Assembly (NCBI GenBank): GCA_900769345.1
Contig: CAAGGJ010000136.1
Coordinates: forward strand, 1-13,845
Origin: Bacteroidales bacterium
GTDB taxonomy: Bacteria; Bacteroidota; Bacteroidia; Bacteroidales; Muribaculaceae
DNA: 13,845 nt
Direction of reading: 5' to 3'
This document shows, piece by piece, positions 1-7,401 of the stretch. Each line of letters opens with the position of its first letter. Positions within the stretch are counted from its first letter, which is position 1. The position numbers and the translations under genes were made by a program. The notes beneath the pieces were generated by a model. It had not been told where the DNA came from. It did no database searches and was given only the letters and a program-made list of their open reading frames with translations.

Positions 1-241
1 CAGAAAATCTTATAAATCCAATTAATCTGTGTGAGACAATCACCATTGAGATATATCATATTTATCTCATTAATCTGTGTGAGACAATCACCATTGAAAT
101 ATATCATATTTATCTCATTAATCTGTGTGAGACAATCACCTGAATCTGCGGGTTCCGCGATTTCTGCGAGAATCTCATCATCCTATCACAGATGGCACAG
201 AAAATCTTATAAATCCAATTAATCTGTGTGAGACAATCACC
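1..241. repeat. Intergenic short-repeat array at the left edge
   Basis: A 24-bp core (beginning ATTAATCTGTGTGAGAC and ending AATCACC) occurs four times, at 21-44, 69-92, 117-140 and 218-241. The longer 44-bp block at 1-44 is repeated exactly at 198-241, an offset of 197 bp. Each core holds a small dyad, GTGA-GACAA-TCAC. The bases between (141-197) use related words (ATCTGCG, TTCTGCG, CACAGAT) and a short GCGG/CCGC hairpin. The array lies after the last gene of the operon, between its stop at 266 and the contig edge, and I see no clear intrinsic terminator there. The style resembles ATCTGCG/ATCTGTG-type dispersed intergenic repeats of Bacteroidetes; that is recalled, not searched. Starting inside the 44-bp block suggests assembly stopped because the repeat continues. 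Confidence 0.85.
21..140. repeat. 48-bp tandem repeat, 2.5 copies
   Basis: Two full 48-bp units (21-68 and 69-116) differ at one position, G at 50 versus A at 98. They are followed by a 24-bp half unit at 117-140. Each unit is the 24-bp core plus a 24-bp AT-rich tail containing ATATATCATATTT. The unit is a multiple of three, so one plus-strand frame reads through it as a repeated 16-residue peptide; I regard that as an accident. Confidence 0.85.
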
Positions 242-265
242 ACCAAATATCTGCCAATGCTACAA

Positions 266-1222
266 CTACTTAAACCACACGCGCTCAAACGGGCATCTGC
301 CAATCTTGGCAGCATACTCGGGAAACGCACTTGGCCACATGCCCGGACCAACAATGTTATACACCCGCTCGGCGCCGGCAATCATATAATAATCAATAAA
401 CATCTTCACCACAGCGCCGTCGCTGGTTTCAGCCGCCGTGCCAATATGCTTTATCTCACCGGGAATGAACTGCACCTCAGGTTCCTCGCGGCGCACACGC
501 TCCACAAACGTAGCACTATCAGTGGCAAGCAAAATGCGCTTTCCGCAATTACGCTCCATCACCCTGCGCAACTCTGTCAAGGCACGCACCATTAGGCTCT
601 CTTGCTCCGTAGCGGGCAACGTGGGGTCGACATCAAACTCGGTTTTATCGCCAAGTAAATTCATAAAACGCAGATGAACAGCCACATACCCGTCGCCAAG
701 GTCTCGTTTACATTCATCGATATACTGCTGTAAATATGCAGTAGGACGGAACAACTCGCCGTACAACTCACCCCAATCGAACTGCATGTCACAGCATCGG
801 TTGATATACTCCAGCGAATCGTAGCCATAATAGAAATGCGCCTCACGACGACGACGCTTCAGCAACCGCCGAGGATTGCTCCACTCGCCGTACATCACCA
901 CCGGACGCGCTCCACATACACTCTCGCACCTGCCCGTCTTGCCAAGCCGCCAATCGTAGCCATTCGGCTCAAGATACCGCTCAAGCACAAAAGGCGAACT
1001 GAAGCAAATGCGAAAATCGCGATGCAACACCTTCGAAGCAGCGAACACCGACACCGCACCCTTCAGGCGGTCGAACATGCCGCCATGCGGCATCCGCCCA
1101 TCGGCACAAAACACCATCGCACCGCCATGCGCACACCCGCGACGCATCGAATACCCGCGCCACAGCATCAGCGGCTCCCGCACCAGCACATCCTTCAAAT
1201 ACGACAAAATATATTTCTTCAT
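266..1222 (-). CDS. Fucosyltransferase-superfamily-like glycosyltransferase
   Basis: A 318-residue soluble protein, last gene of the operon. The N-terminal part has a HGGMFDRLKG segment (46-55) followed by hydrophobic sequence and a LEPNGYDW segment (84-91). This pattern resembles the N-terminal nucleotide-sugar transferase fold of O-/alpha-fucosyltransferase-like enzymes. The second half has AVHLRF (181-186), which resembles the HxR motif of the GT11/GT23/GT65/GT68 superfamily but lacks the usual RxGD continuation. LLATDS (231-236) and a C-terminal NIVGPGMWPSAFPEYA segment also fit GT-B fucosyltransferases. The inferred role is to add a (possibly fucosyl) residue to the repeat unit at the cytoplasmic face. 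ATG 1222 is chosen because it overlaps the upstream stop as ATGA; ATG at 1228 would add two residues. GC reaches about 63% near 841-900, unlike the AT-rich central genes. The donor sugar is not certain. Confidence 0.6.
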   Translation of the reverse strand: MKKYILSYLKDVLVREPLMLWRGYSMRRGCAHGGAMVFCADGRMPHGGMFDRLKGAVSVFAASKVLHRDFRICFSSPFVLERYLEPNGYDWRLGKTGRCESVCGARPVVMYGEWSNPRRLLKRRRREAHFYYGYDSLEYINRCCDMQFDWGELYGELFRPTAYLQQYIDECKRDLGDGYVAVHLRFMNLLGDKTEFDVDPTLPATEQESLMVRALTELRRVMERNCGKRILLATDSATFVERVRREEPEVQFIPGEIKHIGTAAETSDGAVVKMFIDYYMIAGAERVYNIVGPGMWPSAFPEYAAKIGRCPFERVWFK

Positions 1223-2180
1223 CGCCATTTATTCTTTCCTAAAAACAACAAAGACGTTATCTTGGTCAAATCGAGCAACTTCATCACCACCCAACTATAT
1301 GCCACCATGCCAACAAACAGCACTGCAATCACCCCATAATCAGGCAGATACTTCACCAACTCGCCATACGCCTTTATATACACAATATTGGTTGCTAACG
1401 AGATAGCATATATTGCCAACGTATTCTGCCCCAAAGCATCGCCCAACGCGAACCTACGGGTGAAATAACAACTAAACAACTTCACAAACGCCACTATTGC
1501 CGTTGCTGCCACCACGATGGCATAGCCCCAATGCGCCAACTTGTTCAGAGCCACATTGCCAAAATCGCCTTCAAGCGGATAGAAGCAAAGCATTAGCGCA
1601 AAAGCGCCAAACAGCAGCCACATCGCAGCCACCGACAAACGTTCAGCCACTTTACTGCGACTGAGCCACCACCCAAAGCAATAAAACGGCATCTGCCATG
1701 CCACGAACTGCAGCCCCAGCACTCTAATGCCCATTATCAGTGTGAGCAGATACAGCACACACATTGCGGCTACCAGTGTTACGACAATATTAATCTGCAA
1801 CCTACGAGCCACCACATCGCAGCACTTTATTATCAGCACCATGAAAAACAATGCCCACAAGAACCACAATCCGCGGTCGGGCAACATCACAATGGTCAAC
1901 ACATAGCTCAAATCGCCAACAATCAGGCTCTTAAATACCGCCCACGCGATAAACGGCACCAATAGTTGCACTGCACGCCGCCCAACCGTTCGCCACGGCG
2001 TGAAATCACGTTGGCTCACATAACCGCTCATAGCCATAAAAACGGTATATGAAACGAATAAATAAAACTGTACAGCACCGAGATGTCGCTTTTTCCTGCA
2101 TCTTGAATGCAATGCCCCAGCACCACCAGCAATATCAAAAACGCCTTGATATTATCAATCCACGCAATTCGTTGTTTCAT
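1219..2180 (-). pseudogene. Acyltransferase-3 family membrane O-acyltransferase, frameshifted
   Basis: An integral membrane acyltransferase of the Acyltransferase_3 (OafA/WecH-like) family, expected to O-acetylate a sugar. The true start is ATG 2180, overlapping the upstream stop as ATGA. The first 47 codons give a family-typical start: WIDNIKAFLILLVVLGH (residues 7-23, with the conserved GH) and YSFHIPF. The frame then runs to a TGA at 2030-2028. The rest (MAMSGYVSQRDF onwards, then LWFLWALFF and many membrane helices to FLGKNKWR) is in the -1 frame. After CCG there are five T (plus-strand A5 at 2038-2042). Six T would read HIPFFMAMSGYV, the expected family sequence, and give a 320-residue protein. 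This is therefore a single-base deletion in a short homopolymer: a real null allele, a slippage variant or a sequence error. No other damage is visible. Confidence 0.85.
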
Positions 2181-3178
2181 ATCTTATAACGAGCTTCTTC
2201 AAGGCAATTGGCAATTAACGGCATCCGCTTGCCCCAATCGGCATATTTTATTGCCGATTGATAATTTTGGTCTACCAAAGATTGATAATCAGCTATATTC
2301 TCAAGAATGTCTTTTATCTGCTCGGCAGGATTTCCCCAATCAACATCAATCACCGGATTATAACCTATCAAATCTACAAGCTCCTTTGGAGCACGTCCCA
2401 CCATCAAGCATCCGCTGAGCATAGCCTCCCAATAACGTTGCGTAAGGGTTTCAATATCACCGGCTCGCTTAGGATTGGTGTCGCATTGCGGGAAACAAAT
2501 CATAATCTTAAATTTCGATATTAGTGTGTGGAAATCTTCATTCGAAACCGACATACTACTCGACAAAGTCCCGTCTTTTGTAAGATTACTTGTTAGTAAT
2601 TTGTTTATCATCCCGCTATCTAACATTCCTTGCAACACGATGTGATATTTTTCGAGCCTTCGTCCCATTTCATACACATCGCAGTCACGTTGCGCCAATG
2701 GCGTGCCCTTGTGATAAAGCTTAGCATTAATGCCCTCTGGTATCCAATATGCTCTCACTTTCGTTTCACGGTTAATCATCTCTGCCACTTGGCTTGAACT
2801 GACCAGCACCGTTTTCACATCAAGAGCCTCAAAAGCAGCATACATTCTACCCCAAGTTGAAGGCCACACATCCCAAAGCATTGGCACAATTTCATAGCAT
2901 CCATAATATGGAAATACAATATCAGGCAAAGTCACACCATTGGCAGTAACAATCATCGCATAATTGCGTTTCATCAACCAAGGGAAATGTTGTTTTACAA
3001 ATTTATACCCATGCCACAGCAGTTCTCGGCATAGCCCTCTAATGTGCCAACGATAACTCGGAAACAAATCTGGCTTTTTTTCAAATCCATATTCCACACA
3101 CGAATCAACAAAATCATGCGTAAAGAATTGGAACTCCTCCTTGCGTCGAGTCTTCTTTTTAATATAAATCTTTTTCAT
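2177..3178 (-). CDS. Glycosyltransferase, group-1/CgeB-like (GT-B)
   Basis: A 333-residue predicted cytoplasmic glycosyltransferase. The clearest signature is in the C-terminal domain: IETLTQRYWEAMLSGCLMVG (242-261), followed by APKELVDLIGYNPVIDVDW. This matches the nucleotide-sugar-binding C-terminal pattern of the 'glycosyl transferases group 1' CgeB/YkvP-like family. The N-terminal part is basic (MKKIYIKKKTRRKEEF) and less recognisable, with a DIVFPYYGCYEIVPMLWDVWP stretch around 86-106 typical of the donor-domain core. ATG 3178 overlaps the previous stop as ATGA, so I prefer it to upstream in-frame starts. The gene also overlaps the next by ATGA. The likely role is one transfer step in repeat-unit assembly; donor and acceptor cannot be read from sequence. 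Confidence 0.8.
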   Translation of the reverse strand: MKKIYIKKKTRRKEEFQFFTHDFVDSCVEYGFEKKPDLFPSYRWHIRGLCRELLWHGYKFVKQHFPWLMKRNYAMIVTANGVTLPDIVFPYYGCYEIVPMLWDVWPSTWGRMYAAFEALDVKTVLVSSSQVAEMINRETKVRAYWIPEGINAKLYHKGTPLAQRDCDVYEMGRRLEKYHIVLQGMLDSGMINKLLTSNLTKDGTLSSSMSVSNEDFHTLISKFKIMICFPQCDTNPKRAGDIETLTQRYWEAMLSGCLMVGRAPKELVDLIGYNPVIDVDWGNPAEQIKDILENIADYQSLVDQNYQSAIKYADWGKRMPLIANCLEEARYKI

Positions 3179-4137
3179 CGTAACATCCATTTCAGCAACC
3201 ATCGGCAATTAATCAATGGAATCAACGCCGTTGTTTTCCACGACTTTGTCCTCCCCTTGATGGGATATAAATCTAAAGTCTTAGAACTCTCCAAAAACAA
3301 AACTAACAATTCCTTATTACCACTTATAAAAAGTGCTATTATTTTCCCTGTAACAATGGAATTTGCCCATTTTATTAAATATTTTCTAAGTTTTTCACCC
3401 ATTTTTCCATCCTGTGCAAGAAGCACCATCCGTTTTGCCATTTTCACACAAGAAAGAGCCTCTTCATCATTTTTTTGAGGCGAATTTGTTGCAGATGCAC
3501 CATTATATGCATAAATATATGGCACAACATCCATAAAACCAACACGATTAGCATACACTAAGCAATGTGCCACGAAATCAGCATCTTCACTAAAACATAA
3601 ATTCTTATCAAATCTCAATTTATTATCTTTAACTATAATAGAGGAAACAACAACTTCGCATGCCGACCCCACAGGATAGCCTTCCATGATGGTCTCCTCT
3701 CCTGTATAAATTTTTTGATTATTAAAATTATGTTGATACTCCGTCCTAAAATTCCCGTAACTATCCTCAACATTCATTTTATAGAAGCACATATCCAAAT
3801 GTTGGGTCGTACACCTGTCGAGAATCTCTGCGAAACTATCTTCTTTCACATAATCGTCGGAGTCAACAAACATCACATACTCCCCCACTGCAGCATCGAG
3901 CCCAGCATTTCGCGCCATGCTCACTCCACCATTTGGTTGGTGAATCACACTCACCAGCCCTGTATGAGCAGCGGCATAGTCATCGCAAATCTGCGGCGAG
4001 CCATCCTTGCTGCCATCGTCCACAAGGATAATTTCATAATCCTCCCGCAGCAAGTCTTGGTTTAATAGTGAATCTACGCATCTGCGTAGCCACTTCTCGG
4101 CATTATAAACCGGAACAATGATTGATAGTTGTTTCAC
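3175..4137 (-). CDS. Family 2 glycosyltransferase (GT2) downstream of the acyltransferase cassette
   Basis: A 320-residue GT-A fold inverting glycosyltransferase. SIIVPVYNAEKW (5-16) begins the nucleotide-binding domain. LVDDGSKDGS (38-47) and the metal-binding VDSDD (91-95, DXD) are intact, and SEDADF (183-188) supplies the usual ED acceptor-side motif. I choose the GTG start at 4137 because it overlaps the acyltransferase stop as GTGA and gives a family-typical MKQLSIIVP start. The first 32 matching bases (4096-4127) are repeated exactly at 4825-4856. GC falls from about 57% (3961-4020, N-domain) to about 28% (3301-3360, C-terminal part), which suggests a mosaic gene or different constraints on the two domains. 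It probably adds one sugar to the repeat unit. Confidence 0.9.
   Translation of the reverse strand: MKQLSIIVPVYNAEKWLRRCVDSLLNQDLLREDYEIILVDDGSKDGSPQICDDYAAAHTGLVSVIHQPNGGVSMARNAGLDAAVGEYVMFVDSDDYVKEDSFAEILDRCTTQHLDMCFYKMNVEDSYGNFRTEYQHNFNNQKIYTGEETIMEGYPVGSACEVVVSSIIVKDNKLRFDKNLCFSEDADFVAHCLVYANRVGFMDVVPYIYAYNGASATNSPQKNDEEALSCVKMAKRMVLLAQDGKMGEKLRKYLIKWANSIVTGKIIALFISGNKELLVLFLESSKTLDLYPIKGRTKSWKTTALIPLINCRWLLKWMLR
4096..4127 (-). repeat. 32-bp direct repeat, copy inside the intact GT2 start
   Basis: Identical over 32 bases to 4825-4856 and in the same orientation. On the coding strand it runs from TCAATCATTGTTCC to AATGCCGAG and encodes SIIVPVYNAE. Weaker similarity continues upstream to the start codon (GTGAAACAACTA here against ATGAAAACACTTTTA in the other copy). 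Confidence 0.95.
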
Positions 4138-4787
4138 GCTTTCCACTGATATCTATTTTTTATCAATTTTGCAGGAACCCCGCCATATAAACAATTGCTT
4201 TGCTCTAAATCTTTTGAGACAAGTGAGGACATAGCAACCACAGAATCACTTGCAATAGTGGCCCCTTTGTTAATTCTAACATTTGAGCACACCCATACAT
4301 GTTCTTTTAACCGAATCGGTGCAGACTTAATGTTCTCCACACCATCAGAGTATGTAAAATGGCCATCCGTGGTGTTAACATCAACATCCCATCCAAACAG
4401 GCAATCATCCCCAATATTAATCTCCTTATCTGAGAGAAAATAACATTCACCATTACAGAAGAAACCATTCCCTATTATTATTGAACCATTCCCAACTGTA
4501 ACCAATTTTGTTCCTCGTGAAATATTAACATCCTGTCCAAGGTATAATCTTCCGCCACGAGAAATACTTATTATCATTGGCCCGGAATCTCGACCAATCG
4601 AGCCTTCAAAGCCAAGCAAAACAGATGCCTTAAAAACACGACCTGTTAATACTATAGCGCCACGATGCAGAGAACGGATTTTTGTGGTTGGCCAAACCAA
4701 TATTGGCACTTTTATCGCCTGCTTAAATGGCAAATACCTCAAACAAAAGTATAGCGAATAGCTATAGTACCATAGTTTCTTCAACAT
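4134..4787 (-). CDS. Left-handed beta-helix (hexapeptide) O-acetyltransferase in a repeat-flanked cassette
   Basis: A 217-residue acyltransferase of the LbH/WbbJ type, expected to move acetyl from acetyl-CoA to a sugar hydroxyl. Hexapeptide-like turns cover roughly residues 55-200 (for example INIGDDCLFGWDVDV, then ATIASDSVVAMSSLV). TTDGHFTY (139-146) carries the likely catalytic His143, and GGVPAKLIK (202-210) is the family's C-terminal signature. ATG 4787 gives a clean MLKKLWYYSYS start. Longer in-frame starts (ATG 4832 or TTG 4847) would read the GT2 remnant in a wrong frame and are less likely. A GGAGG at about 4820-4824 is too far from 4787 to act as a normal ribosome site. The start lies 19 bases after the remnant's stop, so termination-reinitiation could drive translation. 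The stop overlaps the next start as GTGA. Confidence 0.85.
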   Translation of the reverse strand: MLKKLWYYSYSLYFCLRYLPFKQAIKVPILVWPTTKIRSLHRGAIVLTGRVFKASVLLGFEGSIGRDSGPMIISISRGGRLYLGQDVNISRGTKLVTVGNGSIIIGNGFFCNGECYFLSDKEINIGDDCLFGWDVDVNTTDGHFTYSDGVENIKSAPIRLKEHVWVCSNVRINKGATIASDSVVAMSSLVSKDLEQSNCLYGGVPAKLIKNRYQWKA

Positions 4788-4806
4788 ATTCAACAAGAAA
4801 AGCTTT

Positions 4807-4869
4807 TTAACAATCTTTACCTCCCTCGGCATTATAAACCGGAACAATGATTGATAAAAGTGTTTTCAT
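4807..4869 (-). pseudogene. Remnant of a GT2 gene start (20 codons)
   Basis: ATG at 4869 overlaps the GT4 stop (4868-4866) as ATGA and reads MKTLLSIIVPVYNAE, an unmistakable GT2 N-terminus. After codon 15 the sequence departs (GGKDC) and stops at TAA 4809-4807. The abrupt change comes exactly at the end of the 32-bp repeat, at 4825. I infer that the GT2 gene once began here, directly after GT4, and that the acyltransferase cassette now separates this start from the GT2 body at 4137. The remnant may still be translated as a short leader before the acyltransferase. Confidence 0.85.
4825..4856 (-). repeat. 32-bp direct repeat, copy in the GT2 remnant
   Basis: Second copy of the repeat at 4096-4127. 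The offset is 729 bp, so the segment between equivalent points contains the complete acyltransferase gene. Both copies are in the same codon frame (TCA ATC ATT). Confidence 0.95.
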
Positions 4870-5948
4870 TCTTCAAATAGTTTTACCCATCGGGGCATTA
4901 TATTTTCTAATCTATATCGTTGTATATTGGTTTTCGCCTTCTTGCCCATAGACTTTCTCGTTTCAGGATTTTCAATCAAAAAGTTTATACCCTCAACAAA
5001 CTTCTCATAATCGAGACACGGCACAATACAACCATCCTCGCCATCTTTAATAATATGTCGTGGACCATACTTGCAGTCAAATGCCACGCAAGGCACTCCA
5101 CACGTCATTGCCTCTGCAAGAGATAAGCCAAACCCTTCATACATAGAAGGTAATAATAGCATCGAACTTTTGGCTATTTCACCAAGCACATTGCGTGTAT
5201 AGCCCTCCACGTGAACATTTCGGTATTCCTTTTCCGCAATAAGCTTGATGATAGAATCTCTCTCCTCGCCATCACCAAAGAGATGCAGATGCCAATCGGG
5301 ATGTTTCTGCTCCACGCGCCCCCAATACGGCAAGAACTGCAGCAAACCTTTCTCTTTACTAAACCTTGCGGGTATTATAATACGCTTGTTTTCACACGTA
5401 GATGTACATTCAGTTTTACAAGTAATTGGATTAGGAATTACTAAAGTTTTATTACCCGTCACACGATATTTTTCTTCAGCATCGCCCTGTGTCAAGCACA
5501 CTATTTTATAAAACGGGAACTTTATATGGTAACGTAGCCAACTTCGCAAAGCTAATCGTTCATTTAGAAGAGTGCCATGAAACTCAAGAAAGCGTTTTTT
5601 ACAAAACGTAAACATCACAACAGATGTGGGTTCAAGATGTTGATGTGTTGATACTATCACATCGGGATTAATCCTAAGCAGCATAAACAAGTACACCACA
5701 CGGAAATATACAAACCACGCCAAGCGACCAAGTACCGGAAAAACAAGCATACGGTTGCGCAACGCAAGCGATATGCCATAATGGCGAATGCGGTTGTCAT
5801 AAAGCGCCAGAATCTCAGGTCTTGGAGTGTAATGCGTGAACACATTACGCACATCATATCCATGCTCCACAAGCCAATTCTGCTTGGCAGCAGATACCGT
5901 GCTAATTCCGCCAAGGCCCAGATGGTCTTGGATATATAAAACTCTCAT
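4866..5948 (-). CDS. Family 4 glycosyltransferase (GT4, GT-B retaining)
   Basis: A 360-residue cytoplasmic GT-B enzyme. The N-terminal Rossmann domain has the glycine motif LGLGGIS (10-16). The C-terminal Glycos_transf_1 domain begins around IIIPARFSKEKGL (190-202), continues with HLFGDGEER, and has the EX7E motif EGFGLSLAE (271-279). GVPCVAFDCKYGPRHIIKDGEDG (284-306) is typical of GT4 enzymes that add hexose or N-acetylhexosamine; I cannot tell which. The start shares one base with the upstream stop (TAATG). The stop overlaps the ATG of the GT2 remnant as ATGA, an old operon join. GC varies within the gene, about 57% at 5281-5340 and 30% at 5401-5460. Confidence 0.9.
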   Translation of the reverse strand: MRVLYIQDHLGLGGISTVSAAKQNWLVEHGYDVRNVFTHYTPRPEILALYDNRIRHYGISLALRNRMLVFPVLGRLAWFVYFRVVYLFMLLRINPDVIVSTHQHLEPTSVVMFTFCKKRFLEFHGTLLNERLALRSWLRYHIKFPFYKIVCLTQGDAEEKYRVTGNKTLVIPNPITCKTECTSTCENKRIIIPARFSKEKGLLQFLPYWGRVEQKHPDWHLHLFGDGEERDSIIKLIAEKEYRNVHVEGYTRNVLGEIAKSSMLLLPSMYEGFGLSLAEAMTCGVPCVAFDCKYGPRHIIKDGEDGCIVPCLDYEKFVEGINFLIENPETRKSMGKKAKTNIQRYRLENIMPRWVKLFEE

Positions 5949-6781
5949 TATAAATCTCTTGATTTAATAGGGAAGGTCTTAACCCATCCTCTATTTAGCA
6001 TAATTATTTTTAGGAGAAACACTATTACTGAATAAATAGCTTTTCTTGCTTTCATCTGTGTTAATGTGAACATTAACCTATGAAAATCATCATTTTTCCC
6101 ATGAAACTTATCGTAGTCGTTCATTATTCTGTCAGGTATCAATTCCTTGAATACTTGTTCTTTTTCTTTTGCTCTTAACTCAGTACTCACTGTACTAATA
6201 CCTGTTAAGTCATAAAGGCAAACCACCCTGTCAATCTGCTTATAAGTAGCATTATTCAAAACAATCGCTTCTATAAAAAATTTCCAATCTGAAACAATCC
6301 TATAGTTTTCATCATACGGGAAGCGAATCATTATTTCTTTTTTTATAAATGAAGCCTCATGATTTACCCATCCTCCAAAATAGAATGTATCAAAAGTAAT
6401 ATTTTTAGGGGATTCATTTACTTCTCCATCGATATATACCACACTTCCTGCTACCACATCAGCATCTAAGCCCTGCGAAAGCACATCGCCAATCACGCTA
6501 TTATTATACAGATAATCACCCGAATTCATAAACAGGCAATACTCGCCTTTTGCCACTGCAACGCCCTTGTTCATGGCATTATAGATGCCCTTATCCGGTT
6601 CGCTCACCCAATAGTCTATTTGGTCGGCATATTGCTTAATGACATCCACGCTGCCGTCGGTGCTGCCGCCGTCAATTATGATATACTCAAAATCGCGGCA
6701 AGTCTGATTCACAACGCTCTCGATGGTGCGTCGCAGTCCTTCGCAATTATTGTAGTTGATGGTTATTATTGATAGTTTCAT
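5948..6781 (-). CDS. Family 2 glycosyltransferase, WcaE-like
   Basis: A 277-residue GT2 enzyme of the subgroup seen in colanic-acid type loci. LSIITINYNN (3-12), IDGGSTDGS (36-44) and SEPDKGIYNAMNKG (60-73) are strong subgroup signatures. The metal site reads NSGD (86-89) instead of DXD, as is usual in this subgroup. The stretch FGGWVNHEASFIKKE is the expected acceptor-side region, and the C-terminus is basic and hydrophobic, possibly touching the membrane. ATG 6781 overlaps the previous stop as ATGA and gives MKLSII; a longer in-frame start at 6817 would run through the acyltransferase gene and is rejected. GC is about 50% at the N-domain and 30% at the C-terminus. Confidence 0.9.
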   Translation of the reverse strand: MKLSIITINYNNCEGLRRTIESVVNQTCRDFEYIIIDGGSTDGSVDVIKQYADQIDYWVSEPDKGIYNAMNKGVAVAKGEYCLFMNSGDYLYNNSVIGDVLSQGLDADVVAGSVVYIDGEVNESPKNITFDTFYFGGWVNHEASFIKKEIMIRFPYDENYRIVSDWKFFIEAIVLNNATYKQIDRVVCLYDLTGISTVSTELRAKEKEQVFKELIPDRIMNDYDKFHGKNDDFHRLMFTLTQMKARKAIYSVIVFLLKIIMLNRGWVKTFPIKSRDL

Positions 6782-7401
6782 AGTTTCTTTATAAACTTTG
6801 CTGGATTTCCGCCCCATATTTCATCGGCAGGAATATCCTTAACAACCACACTTCCTGCAGCAACTATCGAACGGTCTCCAATAGTAACTCCTTTGTTTAT
6901 TATTGTTCTTGCGCCAATAAAAACATCATCACCAATGATAACAGGCAAAGTCTTCTTGTTGGTGTTTTTCTCCGACTCCATGCGACGCTCTTTCCAGTCA
7001 AGACTATGAAAATTAGTATCCATTATTAATGTACCTGCACCAATCTTAACATAACTGCCAATTTTAATGTGCTGGAAACAACATATAGTCACACTTGAAC
7101 AACCTGTATCTTCTCCAATCTCAAGCTCCGCATTTTCAGCAACAATCAACCTGCCCTCCCATCCACAAGGACTTTTTGGCATACTCGCCACAAATGAAAA
7201 ATGTTTACCAATGTTCACTTTCGCTCCCTCACAAATATTCACGAAAAGCGGTCCCCATAAATATGATGTTGTGACATCAAAAACAACTCCAGACTTAGAA
7301 AACTGTTTAAGCGCTTTATATCTATAATAACTATTCGGGAACTCTCTCACAAAATAGCTAATCCGTTTTGGCAACAATAATATTTTTTTTATAGTACTCA
7401 T
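6778..7401 (-). CDS. Left-handed beta-helix (hexapeptide) acyltransferase
   Basis: A 207-residue WbbJ/WcaF-type O-acetyltransferase. Hexapeptide turns run from about residue 60 (AKVNIGKHFSF) to 190, interrupted by a loop at about 130-155. That loop holds MDTNFHSLDW (127-136), with His132 the likely catalytic base. IIGDDVFIGARTIINKGVTIG and SIVAAGSVV are classic coils, and WGGNPAKFIKK (196-206) is the C-terminal signature. The N-terminus is basic (IKKILLLPKRISYF). Both ends are ATGA overlaps with GT2 genes. It probably acetylates one sugar of the repeat unit. The amino-acid patterns differ clearly from the other LbH gene here, so the two are not recent duplicates. Confidence 0.88.
   Translation of the reverse strand: MSTIKKILLLPKRISYFVREFPNSYYRYKALKQFSKSGVVFDVTTSYLWGPLFVNICEGAKVNIGKHFSFVASMPKSPCGWEGRLIVAENAELEIGEDTGCSSVTICCFQHIKIGSYVKIGAGTLIMDTNFHSLDWKERRMESEKNTNKKTLPVIIGDDVFIGARTIINKGVTIGDRSIVAAGSVVVKDIPADEIWGGNPAKFIKKL

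Noticed and set aside
21..140. CRISPR array (24-bp repeats with 24-bp spacers)
   Set aside because: The two full 'spacers' are identical except one base, so this is a 48-bp tandem repeat. No cas gene is near.
31..222. Plus-strand ORF with perfect 16-residue peptide repeats
   Set aside because: It is created by the 48-bp tandem unit being a multiple of three; it has no start context and ends in unrelated sequence.
2030..2043. Programmed -1 ribosomal frameshift in the acyltransferase-3 gene
   Set aside because: The site GTTTTTA is not a full slippery heptamer (X XXY YYZ) and this family does not use frameshifting; deletion or sequence error is simpler.
4787..4847. Longer acyltransferase start at TTG 4847
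   Set aside because: The extra residues read the duplicated GT2 DNA out of its native frame and do not resemble LbH N-termini.
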